NCBI GenBank assembly: GCA_964035545.1
Contig: CAXIUT010000208.1
Coordinates: 1-32,631, forward strand
Direction of reading: 5' to 3'
DNA length: 32,631 bases
Origin: Bugula neritina
Taxonomy: Eukaryota; Bryozoa; Gymnolaemata; Cheilostomatida; Bugulidae
In this document: piece after piece, positions 1 to 11,447 of the stretch
Layout: each line of letters starts with the position of its first letter
Position numbering within the stretch: the first letter of the stretch is position 1
Notes under the pieces: model-generated
Database searches by the model: none
What the model was told of the DNA's origin: nothing
What the model saw: the letters and a program-made list of their open reading frames with translations, nothing else
Made by a program: the position numbers and the translations under genes

Positions 1-75
1 CCCAACCCCAACCCCAACCCCAACCCCAACCCCAACCCCAACCCCAACCCCAACCCCAACCCCAACCCCAACCCC
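1..75. repeat. Left telomere, CCCCAA repeats
   Basis: Twelve and a half uninterrupted copies of CCCCAA, then an abrupt switch to unique AT-rich DNA at position 76. No CCCAAA variants occur, unlike the mixed telomeres known from Paramecium. The orientation (C-rich strand 5' at the left end) is that of a true chromosome end. The array may be cut by read or assembly limits. Confidence 0.98.
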
Positions 76-146
76 TTTTAAATAAGTTGTAATTTTAATG
101 TTGTTATGAATATTTTTTTTAATAAATCTATTATTTTAGAACCACA

Positions 147-562
147 ATGACCACTTAAGTTCCAGTCGGCGATTTCGATACAGCTCTCAAGAGAATCATT
201 CAAACATCCAATGCTGATTCTCTTCTTGCAAAGGGAATTCACGAAGTTTCCAAGGCACTTGAAAGCAAGGACGAGAAAGTCAAAGCTAAGTTTGTGATCC
301 TTGCCAAGAACTGCTCTGAAGCCAACTACGTCAAGATTGTAAAAGGTCTTGCTAACCAAAACAAGGTAGTACTTTTCTAAGTTAGATTCCCGTTTTTGAG
401 ATTGAAGCTGGAGAAACTTTAGGAGAATGGCTTGGAATTAGCAAGAGCGACAAAAACGGAAACATCACCAAGAAAAGAAAATGTTCTTCAGTTGCTATAA
501 GAGATTTTTCAACTGATGTTAAAGAAGAAGAAAAGAAGGTCTTCCTTGCTAAACTTGGTTGA
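147..562 (+). CDS. RPS12: 40S ribosomal protein eS12
   Basis: Component of the small ribosomal subunit (eS12, L7Ae-like fold). Exons are 147-365 and 386-562; the 20-nt intron 366-385 (GTAGTACTTTTCTAAGTTAG) is required to keep frame. The product is 131 aa, close to the usual size of about 132. Diagnostic stretches are FVILAKNCSEANYVKIVKGL and, after the splice, GETLGEWLGISK, which match the conserved eS12 core. TAA at codon 4 is read as Gln. The start is the first ATG, 71 nt from the end of the telomere, so promoter and 5' UTR must lie in that stretch. Codons are noticeably richer in C and G than in the neighbours, as expected for a highly expressed gene. Confidence 0.97.
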
Positions 563-683
563 TTTTGTCCATTTAAACTCATCAAATATTCTTAAATCAA
601 CATTCATCAATTATTGATATATAATCACTATCCTTCATAATCTAAATAATTTATCTATTTTAATCAATATTATCATAATATTT

Positions 684-3600
684 TCATATTTAAATCATTT
701 ATTCTTGTAATATTCTGATATTCTTTTCTTCCATAAGCTTCAACATTTCTTTTCTTGATTTCTTATCTCCAGAATTAAACAAATTTACCAAATAAAGTTC
801 TTTACAATAAGGTCTTTGTTTTAAATTGAGATGCATAAAATTTTAATTACTTTCATTGACATCAGAAAGAAGTAATTTGTGAAATAAAACTATATAATGA
901 GGATACTATTATTCTCTTCTTTATTCAAGACAAAGTTCCTTTCCTATCCTAAAAAAGTAATTTTAAAAACCATATTTTTTAGGAATTTAATTTTATAAGA
1001 AAACACTAATTGCCATCCACAGACAAAGATTCTTATTTTTAGACAACTGAAATGAAGAAATAAAAGATATAAGAGGTTTTTTGTTCAAATTAATCCAATA
1101 TTTTATTAACTCTAAACAAGGAAAAATTGTCAATAATTTTTTCTCTTCTATTTATGATTAATTAAGTAGTTGATGTTAGATGAGATAACATAAGATAAAA
1201 TGTTTATCTGCTTATTATTTACAAGCCTAGATCAAACTTTTCAGAAGAACATTTTTAATTCTTTCTCTCAAAGAATTCAGATTATTTGTTATTCCAAATT
1301 TTACACATTACAATAAGATTAATATATTCTACATCTATTAAACAACTTTTTTGATAACCTTTTTATTTTCTTTCAACTATTTTTATTTTTATTAAAACTT
1401 AAAAATCAAATACTTTTCCAGTCTATTGTTATCATCAGTCAATAGAGATTAACTTATAGAATATTATTTTTTATTAGGATTATCTAGAATAGAAAGATAT
1501 AATTTCAGAACATAAGAGATAAGTTTAATATCATATTTTATTACAAATTTTAACAACCAAAATATTATTTAAAAAGAACAACTATTAGCTATTTATAAAA
1601 GTTGCATATAACATTTAATACATTATTGCAGATTTTCTTTATCAATATAAGTCATTTCAATATACATAATCCAAACTCCAATATTTAAAGATTCACTAAG
1701 TAATATTTATAACTGATTTAATATTTATTTTTAAGATACTTTCAAATATTATTGGATATTTTTATTTAAGTAATAGCAACAATTAATAAAAAATAAATAT
1801 TGATTTATCTTTTATTGCTGAAGAGGTAATTTCTTTTTAAGTGATATTAAAATCCTTTTTAAATACTATAATTTCACTATTTTAACTTAATTCATTATAA
1901 TTGATGTTTTCAATGGATTCCAATATCTTTTCCACCAATAAAACTATTCTTCTCCAAGTTTTAATTTATTCTGATATTTCTTATTCATCAATGTTTTTTA
2001 TATCAATGAAAAGCCAAACTAGCTATTAATGCCTTTACAACCAAAAACCAAAGGAAACTACAAATGATTAACCAAGAGATCAATTATTGTCATATAACTT
2101 TAATTATCTCGATATAAATAAAGTGAAAAATCAATATCTTCAATAAGAATAAATGATTCAGGTTTATTGTTAATTTGTTATTGATCTAGTAGAGGATGAG
2201 ATGGACGCCAAGCCTAATTATGAAGTTTTAATTCTCTTTCATAAATATTTTTTTTGTCTATTTTTTATTAAAATTAGTATTCGCCAATAAAATTTAGTTA
2301 TTTTTAATTTATTTGACGAGTTGTATTAAATTTTTAATTTCCCCATCCAGCTTAACCATTTATTTATCCCAATTTAAATCTTTAAGGATTTTCCCAGTAC
2401 TATCCAAAAGATTTAACCCTTTCCTAATTATTTGTTACTTTTATCATAGCTTCTGGAATAAAAAAATTATAATCAATCAAACCTACAATAAGTCCTGTCG
2501 CAAGTTAGCCATAACCTTCAAGTTTATATATTAAAATAATATTTTTGATTATTTCAAGACCTGCCTTTCTTATTTTCCACAGTTAAATAGCAGATCTAGT
2601 AGAATCAACAATACTTCTGAAAAGGTAAGTGATTTATTAAAATATTTTTCTTGATATTTCATGAGAGTAGATATTAAATTGACCAATTTGCAAATATAAA
2701 TACAATTTCCAAAATTAAATTTGATGAGGATTAGCTTTTATAAACTATAAACACTTTTAAGATATTGAAACTAAGTCACTTTGCTTCTAAATAAGTTTTT
2801 TAAGATAAGCCAATCCAAGAATTTAATTAAAAGGATTTAATTTTAATCCTTTTTATAAAATACTAATCTATCTTTAATTTAAAGCCATCATATTTTTTAC
2901 ATTATTATGTACCTCAGAAATTTACGATTGAATATTCACAAACTATAGCCATAGGTTTATGTTTTTAGGATTCTAATTGAGCTTGCTATTATAATCTCGA
3001 TTTATTTTCAATAGTTTTTATTAAGAAGTGGATTGTATGGATAAAGTTGATTGACTAAAAGGTATAAAAGGAGGAAGATTATGATTTTATTTAAGAGAAG
3101 GTAATTTTTGGAAACTAACAGATTCATATCCTTCAAAATTAAAATACCTATGTCTACTTTTCTAATCTTTATTAATATTATATTTTTTTTGGTTTATTTT
3201 TTTGTTCATTGATTTAATTACTTCTTGTTCTTTGATATTTTTACTCCCAATAACTTTGGAAAAACTAAATAAATCAGATAGTACTTTGGCAATCTTGTAT
3301 ATTGAGGAACATCCTTATCCATTATCCCATAACTATATAGCTCTTATTGAGGAAAAGGAATAATATCTACTTCAAGCAATCCTTCTCCAATCTTTTTATT
3401 TAACTCGAATTCGCTACCCAGCTCTTACTTGATAATTTTTACTCTATTTTAGCTTTAATATTTTTCCATAAGTTTTTTCTTTCTATCCTCCCAATCTATA
3501 ACGACTAATCTGTCTTCAGTATTCACTTAAAAATTCATTTTTTTATCTTATTTTACTCTTTTATGATGTTTTTTATTTTTTTATTATTCAAAAACATCCT

Positions 3601-3829
3601 TTTTTCTTTCTTTATGCTTCTTTTTCTTTTCTTTTTTGACTTTTTTATTTATTTTATTCTATCTTATCTGAGGAGTATCATCTGAATCAGATTGTTCTTA
3701 AAATTTTTCAGAGGCTTAATCAAGTTTAATTTTATCGCTTCCAATTTCAAACAAGTGATTAAGATTATCTGATTAACTTTAAATCTCTATAGCTTCGATC
3801 TTATGTCCGAAAGAATTTTTTTTCTCCAT
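684..3829 (-). CDS. NRDE2: NRDE2 family protein (nuclear RNA surveillance/RNAi factor)
   Basis: NRDE2 acts in nuclear RNAi in nematodes and with the MTR4/exosome machinery elsewhere (family knowledge). Exons, in transcript order, are 3829-3285 and 3264-684; the 20-nt intron is 3265-3284. The product is 1041 aa. It shows a Lys-rich N-terminus (residues about 60-98), then WEDRKKKLMEKY (113-124) and the family signature MDKDVPQYTRLP (170-181). A helical HAT/TPR-like body follows, including NPKNINLWLQFVNIQ. The motif region KSFGQYWENPQRFKLGQ, then AWRPSHP and PESFILIEDIDF, matches the middle of NRDE2 (FFEPFWD...GW..., WRP, and DPDRVVLFDD equivalents). The C-terminal QRPYCKELYLVN fits the family's last helix pair. 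It is 34 nt downstream of the gene at 3864-4604 on the same strand. The family call is firm; function in this organism is inferred. Confidence 0.9.
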
Positions 3830-3863
3830 AAAAATTGTCTATTATAAATATGTTTATAAACAA

Positions 3864-4604
3864 TCACAAAAAGTTCTATTCATTCTGATGAAAATCTTTA
3901 AATTATTTGATGTAAATTTTCATTTTATCCTTAAGTTTTGGATTTAACTATATCTTTTTTTGCAAAATATTGAGTCCTTTGATCGCCTCTTTTAAATTTT
4001 TAGAACATTAGTTGATTTTTTAAAGCTCCTTTAAAACAATTTTTTTCTGTTTTTTTTATTGTTTGGAAGGTTTTTCTTGTGGTTCTTGTAATATATCTCG
4101 ATTTGAATTTTATTGAACTTATTGTACATTGACTTTAATGTCTTAATCCACAGAACAAGAGATCATTTGATTTTTATCCATAAGCTAAAGATTATTTGCT
4201 TCTTATTGAGGTTTAATATTAGAGTTTAAATCTTATTTTTATTCTTTTTCAACTATTTTATCTTTTAGTTCTTTTTATAAGTGAGATATTTTTATATCTT
4301 CTTTATTTTCTATTTTTTATGATTATGCTGGAGGGAAATTTTATTGAACTTTTTAAAGAATGACATTCATAGCTTCTGAAATTTCTTATTTATTAACAAC
4401 TGCAGGTATAATCTTGATTTATATTTGCTCTATCTTCTCTGGTGAAACACTTTCTGATTTATTTAAATGTTAAGGTTCCTCTTCACCAATAATTTTCACA
4501 GGAGAGCTCTTCTAAACTATCTAACTTTGACTAGAAATAGCTACAATTTTATCCTTATTTTGTTACAGTAACTTTTTTTTCAACTCTTCAAGCTTTTGAT
4601 TCAT
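3864..4604 (-). CDS. Hypothetical Gln/Lys/Glu-rich protein, 246 aa
   Basis: A single open exon of 246 codons plus TGA. I do not recognise a family. The product begins MNQKLEELKKKLLQQNKDK and is dominated by Q, K, E and N, with heptad-like stretches (ISEAMNVILQKVQQ, ISHLQKELKDKIVEKEQK) that suggest short coiled coils. No signal peptide or membrane segment is seen. It is transcribed toward NRDE2 on the same strand with a 34-nt gap, and its start faces the plus-strand gene at 4699 across a 94-bp shared upstream interval. Many of its Gln codons are TAA. It could be a rapidly evolving nuclear or cytoskeletal linker protein, but that is a guess. Confidence 0.75.
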
Positions 4605-4698
4605 ATTGATTGATTATGAATTGATTTATAAAGTGATATTAACATCAATATGATATGAAAATAGATGATAAAATATTTATGAATAATAATAGTTATCA
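4605..4698. promoter_or_regulatory. Shared divergent upstream interval, 94 bp
   Basis: Separates two divergent start codons (4604 on minus, 4699 on plus), so both promoters must fit in 94 AT-rich bases or overlap the genes. I see no defined motif beyond TATA-like AT runs. Confidence 0.5.
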
Positions 4699-5138
4699 AT
4701 GGCGGACAATAATAATGAACAAGAAATTGAAGAAGCTCCTTAAGTGATAGAACAACCCAATCAACAAATAGTTGATCATATACCTCTCAAAGACTAGTTT
4801 TCTTCAGACCTCTCAGAAATAGATTTGGCTGACTACGCAGATAAACAATAAGAAGTTGGTCCTTCTCAGAAAATTGTCCCTTTAAAACCTAAACGTAAAA
4901 AAATAATGAAGAATTATATTTGGAAGCAAAAATGGGTATTTTATTGATAAATTAGATAAAACAAGCAAACGTAATAAATGGATCAGCTCCTCTTTGGATA
5001 AAAAAATGGATCAAAGTAAAATTTAATCAAAATGAAAATGCATAAGTTGATTTTAACCAAGAACCAGCTTAAAAAGATAAGGGAGCTCTTTAATTAGCTC
5101 ATGCTATTATCCAAGAACAAATGAATAGTGTGTCATGA
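4699..5138 (+). CDS. Hypothetical small protein with Trp/Lys motif, 139 aa
   Basis: Exons 4699-4935 and 4956-5138 flank a 20-nt intron (GTATTTTATTGATAAATTAG) that contains an in-frame TGA, so splicing is required. The first 60 residues are acidic and Gln-rich; the second half is basic and carries Trp pairs in KNYIWKQKWIKQAN and APLWIKKWIKVKF. I do not recognise a family. The split into an acidic tail and a conserved-looking W/K block resembles small chromatin-complex subunits, but no specific match can be claimed. The gene converges on the membrane-protein gene at 5170, with 31 nt between the two stops. Confidence 0.75.
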
Positions 5139-5169
5139 TCTCAATTTGTATTCAGATAAATATCGGCTA

Positions 5170-5931
5170 TCATAATTCTTCTATTTTCTCTTTTCTAACA
5201 TTTTTTACCTTAATCTTTTTGGATCTTTTGTCTTTTTTATCTTTTTTGTCAGGTTTTTCTTCAGCTATTTATTCTTTCACTTCCTCAGGTTGTTCTTAAA
5301 TTTATTTCTAAGATGGATTTGCAGAAAATAACTTATGTTTTAAAGGTAAAGGACTTACAACAATAAAAGTATACTCAGGATTTTGTTAGTTAAGAGTTTC
5401 AATTTCATCAACAGTTTTTTATTCAAGATCTCCAAAATTGGTAATAACCCAGTATTTGCTATTCATTGATTCATGTTAAAAATCAATAAATTTTGAAACA
5501 GTATTTTTGATTTTTTTGAGAGGAGGTACTTCAATCAAAGTTTGTGAAATTTTACAATCAAAATCTGAATTAGATTTTTTTCCTTTTTTCTTTCCTTTTC
5601 CTTAAAGATTTTTTCTGACTACTGCTCCACCTTGACTTTCTAATCTATAGGATAAAAAATCAGCAAGTTAAATAGTTTCTTTAATATCTTTAGATCCAAC
5701 AGATCCACTATCCTTTAGGTAAATATTAGCGAAATCAAGATTTTTTGCCTAGTCTAGATGTTCAGCTCTTGAGGAATGATTGTTGAGATTATCATACCAG
5801 TGCTGATGATGTAGTATTTCATTTCCGAAAAGAAATGCAACTGGTAGTAAGGCTAAAAGGAATGCTATGATGATAATACCAAACTTAGCCATGAAATCTA
5901 TAACTTTGTTTACTTTGATCGTAAAGCTCAT
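5170..5931 (-). CDS. Hypothetical single-pass membrane protein, 253 aa
   Basis: One exon, 253 codons plus TGA. Residues about 16-36 (AKFGIIIIAFLLALLPVAFLF) form one strong transmembrane segment after a short basic N-terminus, consistent with a signal anchor. The following roughly 180 residues are soluble-looking, with an ordered part around NSKYWVITNFGDLEQ and EYTFIVVSPLPLKHKL. The C-terminus is an extremely charged tail rich in KKDK and ending near EKIEEL. Family not recognised. By topology rules the charged domain would probably be on the non-cytosolic side, although the Lys-rich tail would also suit the cytosol. It lies 97 nt beyond the stop of the upstream same-strand gene. Confidence 0.8.
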
Positions 5932-6027
5932 AATATATTCTTATTATATCTTAAGTAACTTTTAATATATTTTATTCAAACTTAGTAGTTTAAAATCATG
6001 ATATAGATCAATATCACAAACACATAA

Positions 6028-8711
6028 TCAATTTTTTGGACTATTTTTGCCACTTTTCTTAATAGCTCTCTCTAAAGAATCAATTGTATCATCTTTGTCA
6101 TTCGTCTGCATATATACCTAGTATATTCCTTTCAAAATGTCAACATTGATAAAATTCAGTTTCTCTCTTTAAAGCTTCGCCTCTTCAACTAAATTATTTA
6201 TTACCAGGTCTTGATGAATACTGTCGATATTAGTAATATATTCATTGAAGGATTATACCCATTACTGTTGTTGGTTATGTTCATCAAGACGGTTAAAAAG
6301 AGTAGTCAGTTGAGGTTCATTATTATTTATACAATATTTAACAAGATCTTTTTTTGTAAAAGATTTATATCTAGTAGCAACTATCTGGTCGATAAAATTG
6401 CATCTATCTTGTTTCTTTTGTTTTTCTTTGTATTAATTATATGTATCCTCTTTTGTTAAATTATTTAAAACAGCTTTTTTATCTTTAGTCAATTCAACCA
6501 TTTTCTCAATCAACTAGTTTTATTCAATTTTAAGATTAGTATACAACTGAATAAGAGAAACATCTCCAGCTCTTATAAACTTTTCTAGAGAAATTCTTTA
6601 ATCACCCGAATGAATATGGTTTTCATAGAGGAAAAGAATAATTAATTGTGATTAAGTTTCAAGAGTGAATTGAACAACTTCAGAATGATCTATTTCATAA
6701 AGATTATTAAGATAGTAGTTATAATCGATAGAATAAATCGTATCAACAAACTATTCAATATTCCTATCAAGTAAATATACTTCAAATGCAGCAAGAATAT
6801 TCAAATCGGACCAAGTATAAAGATAAAATGATATTTTTAGTTGCTTCTTATTGATAATACGTTGTTTGTATAAGTAATAGATAAGCCCGTGGAAAATCTA
6901 TATTTTTTGCATTTTAAGATGTAACTTTTAGTCAATTACTGTTCTCTAGCGAATCAAGTCATAACGGCTTTCGATCTATCTAAGATATTTTCTAAATAGA
7001 GAAAACTATACATGACTATTTTGGAAGACATTTTTTCGACTTTTTTGCTCTTTTATGGGTTTTTTATGAAATTTTCAATCATAAAAGCATCATTTTTAAG
7101 TATCAAGTCAGATATTCCTGCTCTTTAAGCCTCTGAGTAATCTTTTGAAAATTGAATGTCATGAAGAACATGAGGTGAAATATAATCAAGAGGTTTATAA
7201 TGAAACTGTGATGCAAAGAGAATGTGTTGCATACGATATTTGGTAGTTTACCTGAAAGGACTCATTAGTTAGCTATAATTAGGTGATTTAGCCTCCTCTT
7301 TCTAACAATCAAGTAATTTAATTGTAAAACCACCTTTATTTTTATCTGTATTATTTCTAGCAACTGAAGAATAATGAATATTTAAACTCTATTTCTGTTA
7401 TTAAACTTTGTTAGACTAAACTGATAATAAACCTCTTTGTAGATCTTCTACAAAATCATTGATATTTCCAAATTTATATAACTTTAGAAGAGATGTAAAT
7501 ACAAAACTTTTCCTGTTTTATTGATTCTGATTAATTATTTTTTTCTATTTTTCAGATAAATTCGATAATTTTTACTCAATGATGTCTTTTAAAAACACCT
7601 AAATATTATCAAAAAATACTTTAACTAACTTTATGTTCAGTTGTTCTCGAGTAGGAAGTTTGAGGTTAAGACCTTGCAAGAAAGTAAGTAAATTTGAGTC
7701 ATTTGTTTTGATTAAAGCCGAAAGCAAGCTTTTTTCAATCCTATTGAGAGCCTATCCTTCCCAAAACCATTCTGGCTGATATAAATCATTTTAAAATGAA
7801 ATTTAATTTGTAACATGAGATTTTATTGGGCTATCTTGTTTTTGATTATGAAATATTTTTCTACTTTTAATATCTTTATCAGGAGTAACTGGTTTTACTT
7901 TGATATTTTATGATGTTCTGTTGGGTTTTCCTCCAAAGTCAGATAATTTTTCTGGAGAAGTCTCTATTTTATGATCAAAAGAACGTTGTTCATGAACGTG
8001 AATTAGATTTTTTCCTTTTCTAGGTTCAGGAGTATCATCAAAAGGAATATCACCAATTTTAATCAAATTTTTGATATACTGAAGAATTTCATCAGCAGCA
8101 GTAATTTGAGCAGGAAACTACCTTTCATAGATCATTTTTCTTCCTTTGAACAATGAAAAAACAAGACAATCTCCAAGGAGAGCTGAAGATGAAGTATGAA
8201 TTTTAATCGGATGAAGAGCATAGAAAAAATCTATTTCATTGAACTCAAATACAAGCTATCTCAATATTTTTTTTGCAAGAAAAGAGGCTTTCTTACGATT
8301 GTTGAAGAAAACTATACCAAAGAGTCTTTTAGCTTTATTTCCACAAACTTCAGACATGAAAAGTTGGAAGTCATCGATATAAAATTTACTATCTAGCATT
8401 TATTTTTCACTTGGAGGATTATTCCTTCCTGATACTTTGCTCATATTTTTTTGACTACAAACTTCACTTTTAGATCTATCGTCCTAACTATCATCTTCCA
8501 GAAATATTTCATATTAATTACAATTTTTATGAATATTCTGGTTGATCAATTCTTCAAGAGATGTTCTTCCTTGATTACATTTAAAATATTTGATTTCTGA
8601 ATGAAGACTTAAAGCTTTCTTTAGAAGATTCCTCAGGTTTTGAGGTTTTGTCTTGTTTGATATAACGAACTAGCGCTTAAGATTATGATGGGAAAAGGTG
8701 ACAGATCTCAT
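6028..8711 (-). CDS. Large hypothetical protein, 887 aa, possible ubiquitin-like and thioredoxin-like N-terminal regions
   Basis: Exons are 8711-7012 and 6991-6028, with one 20-nt intron (6992-7011, GTATAGTTTTCTCTATTTAG). I chose the ATG at 8711 because the frame is open from there through the later Met at 8444 (which would give 798 aa), and the added 89 residues look coding: beta-like stretches VTFSHHNLKRQFVIS and YEIFLEDD resemble a ubiquitin-like or doublecortin-like fold. Next comes a segment with RLFGIVFFNNRKKASFLAKK, FNEIDFFYAL and CLVFSLFKGRKMIYER, a strand/helix pattern reminiscent of thioredoxin folds but without a CxxC. The rest is helical, with many aromatic residues and TPR-like hydrophobic spacing near the end. 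These fold ideas are weak inference; no family is recognised. Confidence 0.75.
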
Positions 8712-8864
8712 CAAATTGGATATTATTGATATATTATTAGTTAAGATCTCTCAGAAAAGTACAAAAATTTTTAATTTACTACAAAAAAATATCCAATATT
8801 TATCTTTATTCAACTTTTTAAACTTTTTAAAAGATAGAAGTGTAATAAAGCTCAAACCAATCAA

Positions 8865-10174
8865 TCATTTTTTTTTACTATCATTTTTTTTCTTAGCATC
8901 CATTAACTTATTACCTTGGTTTATTTGCCCTTTAGATCCAATCACTTTTTCTTCTTCACTCATCTTTCCTTTACCATTTAAATTTAAACTCTAAATAGAC
9001 ATATTTATTTACCTTTAGCTGTTTAGCAATATCTATTTCTGATAACCTTAATTTTACTTATTTCCAAATTTATGATTTATCACCTTCTGCTTTTAGAGCC
9101 TCTTCACTTTCTAACAAAAAGAACTGTTGAGGACCGAGAATTGAACCGGGTCTACACATTCTGATCCATCCAATAAAATCAGGAGCATTAAAATGATAAT
9201 GCTTAATAGCATAACAGCCGATTAGTGTTCCTGTACGACCAAGCCCTGCTTTACAATGAACTCCTATAGCTTCTGTCTCCTTTTCTGCAATATTTAAAAA
9301 TTCTTAAACAATTTCTTTTGAAGGACAAGTTCCATCAGTAAAGAAGAGTTAATGATGATTTATTCCTCCTTCTTTAAACGTATTACGATCATAAGTTTGA
9401 TTATTAAGTCGAATTACAGCATTCACACCCATTTTTTTGAATATTGGAATGTAGTCTTTCGGTGTAAAAGTTGAATTCTAAGTTAGAAGAACATACATCT
9501 TGGGTGTCTTTATTTTTATCATAAGGCGAACTCAAGGCTACAAACTTATTTGGAATTATCCAGTTAATATCTCCATTCTAAATCTTTTAATAGTGCTCAT
9601 ACTAAGCAATATCAAACTTTTTATAGTCAAACCAACCTATTTTAATCGCATATTGCAATCCTTTTAAGCAGTCCAATATCTATATTATCTATCTTTTACA
9701 CTACATTTGTATGTGCACTGTCCATAGCCTGCATCTCTAAAAGGCCGAAATTATACCTATTTAAAAGGCTCAAAAGCTTCTTCTGCTGTCTTTTTAAGCA
9801 CAATAATCTTCATAATCATTATCTTACAAGGTAGCAGCAGACAAGTAAAGCTGAATTGGTACATTTTGTGTAATGTGGAGAAGTATGATGATAGAAGGTA
9901 TTCTTTGCAAACTTTTAATCTGTTAAAAATTTCGAAACTTCATTAATATACTTCCAGACTTTAGCAAGGTTCAAAGGACCAAAGTCTTCAAAAAATCCTT
10001 CATATACTAAATCCTTAATCGATATACAGTTACGTTATCAATATTGAAGAAGAAAGCATTGGGGATATTTTGAGGTTGACTGTTGTCAGCAAGATAGAAA
10101 AACTTATCTGAGTCAAAGACACAAATACTTGGGATGATAGTGACCAAAGTCCTTGGTATATTTTTGTCGGTCAT
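8865..10174 (-). CDS. CDC14: CDC14-type dual-specificity protein phosphatase
   Basis: CDC14 dephosphorylates CDK sites and acts in mitotic exit, cytokinesis and, in several protists, ciliary or basal-body processes (family knowledge). Six exons (10174-10034, 10013-9828, 9807-9700, 9679-9497, 9477-9013, 8990-8865) give 402 aa. Introns are 20, 20, 20, 19 and 22 nt. Residues to about 145 form the non-catalytic A domain ([32 protein letters not shown]). The catalytic domain shows FFTDGTCP (general acid D254) and the P-loop [10 protein letters not shown] (C281, R287), followed by [15 protein letters not shown], the CDC14 hallmark. All catalytic residues are intact. The long disordered tail of animal and yeast CDC14 is missing. 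The last intron (22 nt) is less certain; without it the protein ends at 8956. An upstream in-frame ATG at 10258 would add a hydrophobic extension. Confidence 0.95.
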
Positions 10175-10357
10175 TAATAAATAATCCAGCTTGATTTGAA
10201 CATGCTTGAAAATAAAAACAGTCCAAAAAGCAATAAAAATCAAAATTAGAATAACCATGTTTATAGTTATTTCTTCCTTTCAACGTCTTTAAAGCCATAA
10301 TAAAGTCCAATTCTCATAAGAATTATAAAATTAATTCAATAACAAAATATGAGATCA

Positions 10358-11276
10358 TCAGAATTGCATAGCTAAGGCTAATTTAGATTGCTAGAGTTCC
10401 ATAGTTTGATCATGACTAAGCTTTTGAACAACATTTCTATATTTCTTTTTCAGTTGTTTCTGCTCTCTGCTAAAAACTTGCTCTTTATCAATCTGATACT
10501 CTTCTAGTTTGCTCAGTAAAGCACTATATTTTTTAGACTGAAACACATTCAATCTCTCTTCTTCGAACTCAGCATATCTTTATAATGCTTTCTCCCTTTA
10601 TAATTTTTGCTTTTCAATCTAAATTCTATTTCTATTACCGCTTTAGCATGCATATTCTTCACGAAATGAAGATAAGCAAAATTATTTTGTTTTTGTAATA
10701 ACCTCTCTTTCTTTTACAAGTCAATTATCTCGGCACTTGTTTGATGTAAAGAATGATATCTTTTTCGTATTCTAGATCTAGCTTTGACAATATCTCTTTG
10801 TTGTTACTACTTGAATTGTCTCAAAATATAAGATTCTCTCCCTTTCAGTCTTTACATATATTGACTCCAGGCCCATTATATCTTTCGCTTATTATTTTTA
10901 AAAGCATAACTTACTGATCTCCTTTCTGCTTTCTGACAATCTAGAAGTCGAGATACTTTGTATTTAGCCAATTCTGATTTAGCCCTTTTGATATTATTTT
11001 CTATGTTCTCAGCTCGATAATACTGTCTTTTCATCATACATTTCTATTTTTTTCTTGACAATTTGACTCTAAATATTTATTTATCTACATTTCTTCTGAG
11101 AAAGAGCGAAATGATGATTGATTAGGGAAAGGTTCTGGATTGAGTCTTGGTCTTGATCTTCTAAACGATAGTGGACTATTGTATCTTTTATGATTCGTGG
11201 TTGGGTTGCGAGTATCAAGTTCTGATTCATATTTGCTGTGGTTTTGTTATAGAGGCGATGGAGTTTGTCTTTTCAT
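10358..11276 (-). CDS. Basic coiled-coil protein, 292 aa
   Basis: Exons are 11276-11089, 11068-10639 and 10618-10358, with two 20-nt introns (11069-11088 and 10619-10638), both needed to hold frame. The first 60 residues are disordered and rich in Pro, Arg, Ser and Asn (FRRSRPRLNPEPFPNQSS). The rest is nearly all helical and basic, rich in K, R and Q with heptad spacing (EKQKLQREKALQRYAEFEEE, LLSKLEEYQIDKEQVFS). Family not recognised; it resembles ciliate basal-body or axoneme coiled-coil proteins in style only. It is divergent from the NEK-like kinase gene, with 171 bp between the starts. Confidence 0.85.
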
Positions 11277-11447
11277 GAATTATTTCGATTGAGATTAAAC
11301 CAATAAATTATATTTCATTTAAACAACTATAATTTCTTATTGATCTAATCTAATTAACTATTTTAATGAACTAACTTTAGTCTTTTTCGCAATATAATTA
11401 ATAGAGGAACTTCATGACATGAAATAGTTCTTTATAATTAATAGTTC
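11277..11447. promoter_or_regulatory. Divergent upstream interval, 171 bp
   Basis: Lies between the coiled-coil gene (minus) and the kinase gene (plus). AT-rich with no gene in it. It must contain both promoters; no specific motif is recognised. Confidence 0.45.

Noticed and set aside
2313-2534. Plus-strand frame inside NRDE2
   Set aside because: Shadow of conserved NRDE2 coding sequence on the other strand. The same applies to the plus-strand frames at 6211-6459, 8196-8396, 27527-27709 and 28370-28585, and to the minus-strand frames at 78-359, 13508-13708, 19807-20070, 21188-21391, 22127-22318 and 27241-27468.
10113-10310. 65-codon minus-strand frame starting MDFIMALKTL before CDC14
   Set aside because: It overlaps the CDC14 N-terminus in another frame, no 20-nt intron joins it correctly to the conserved part, and it resembles nothing.
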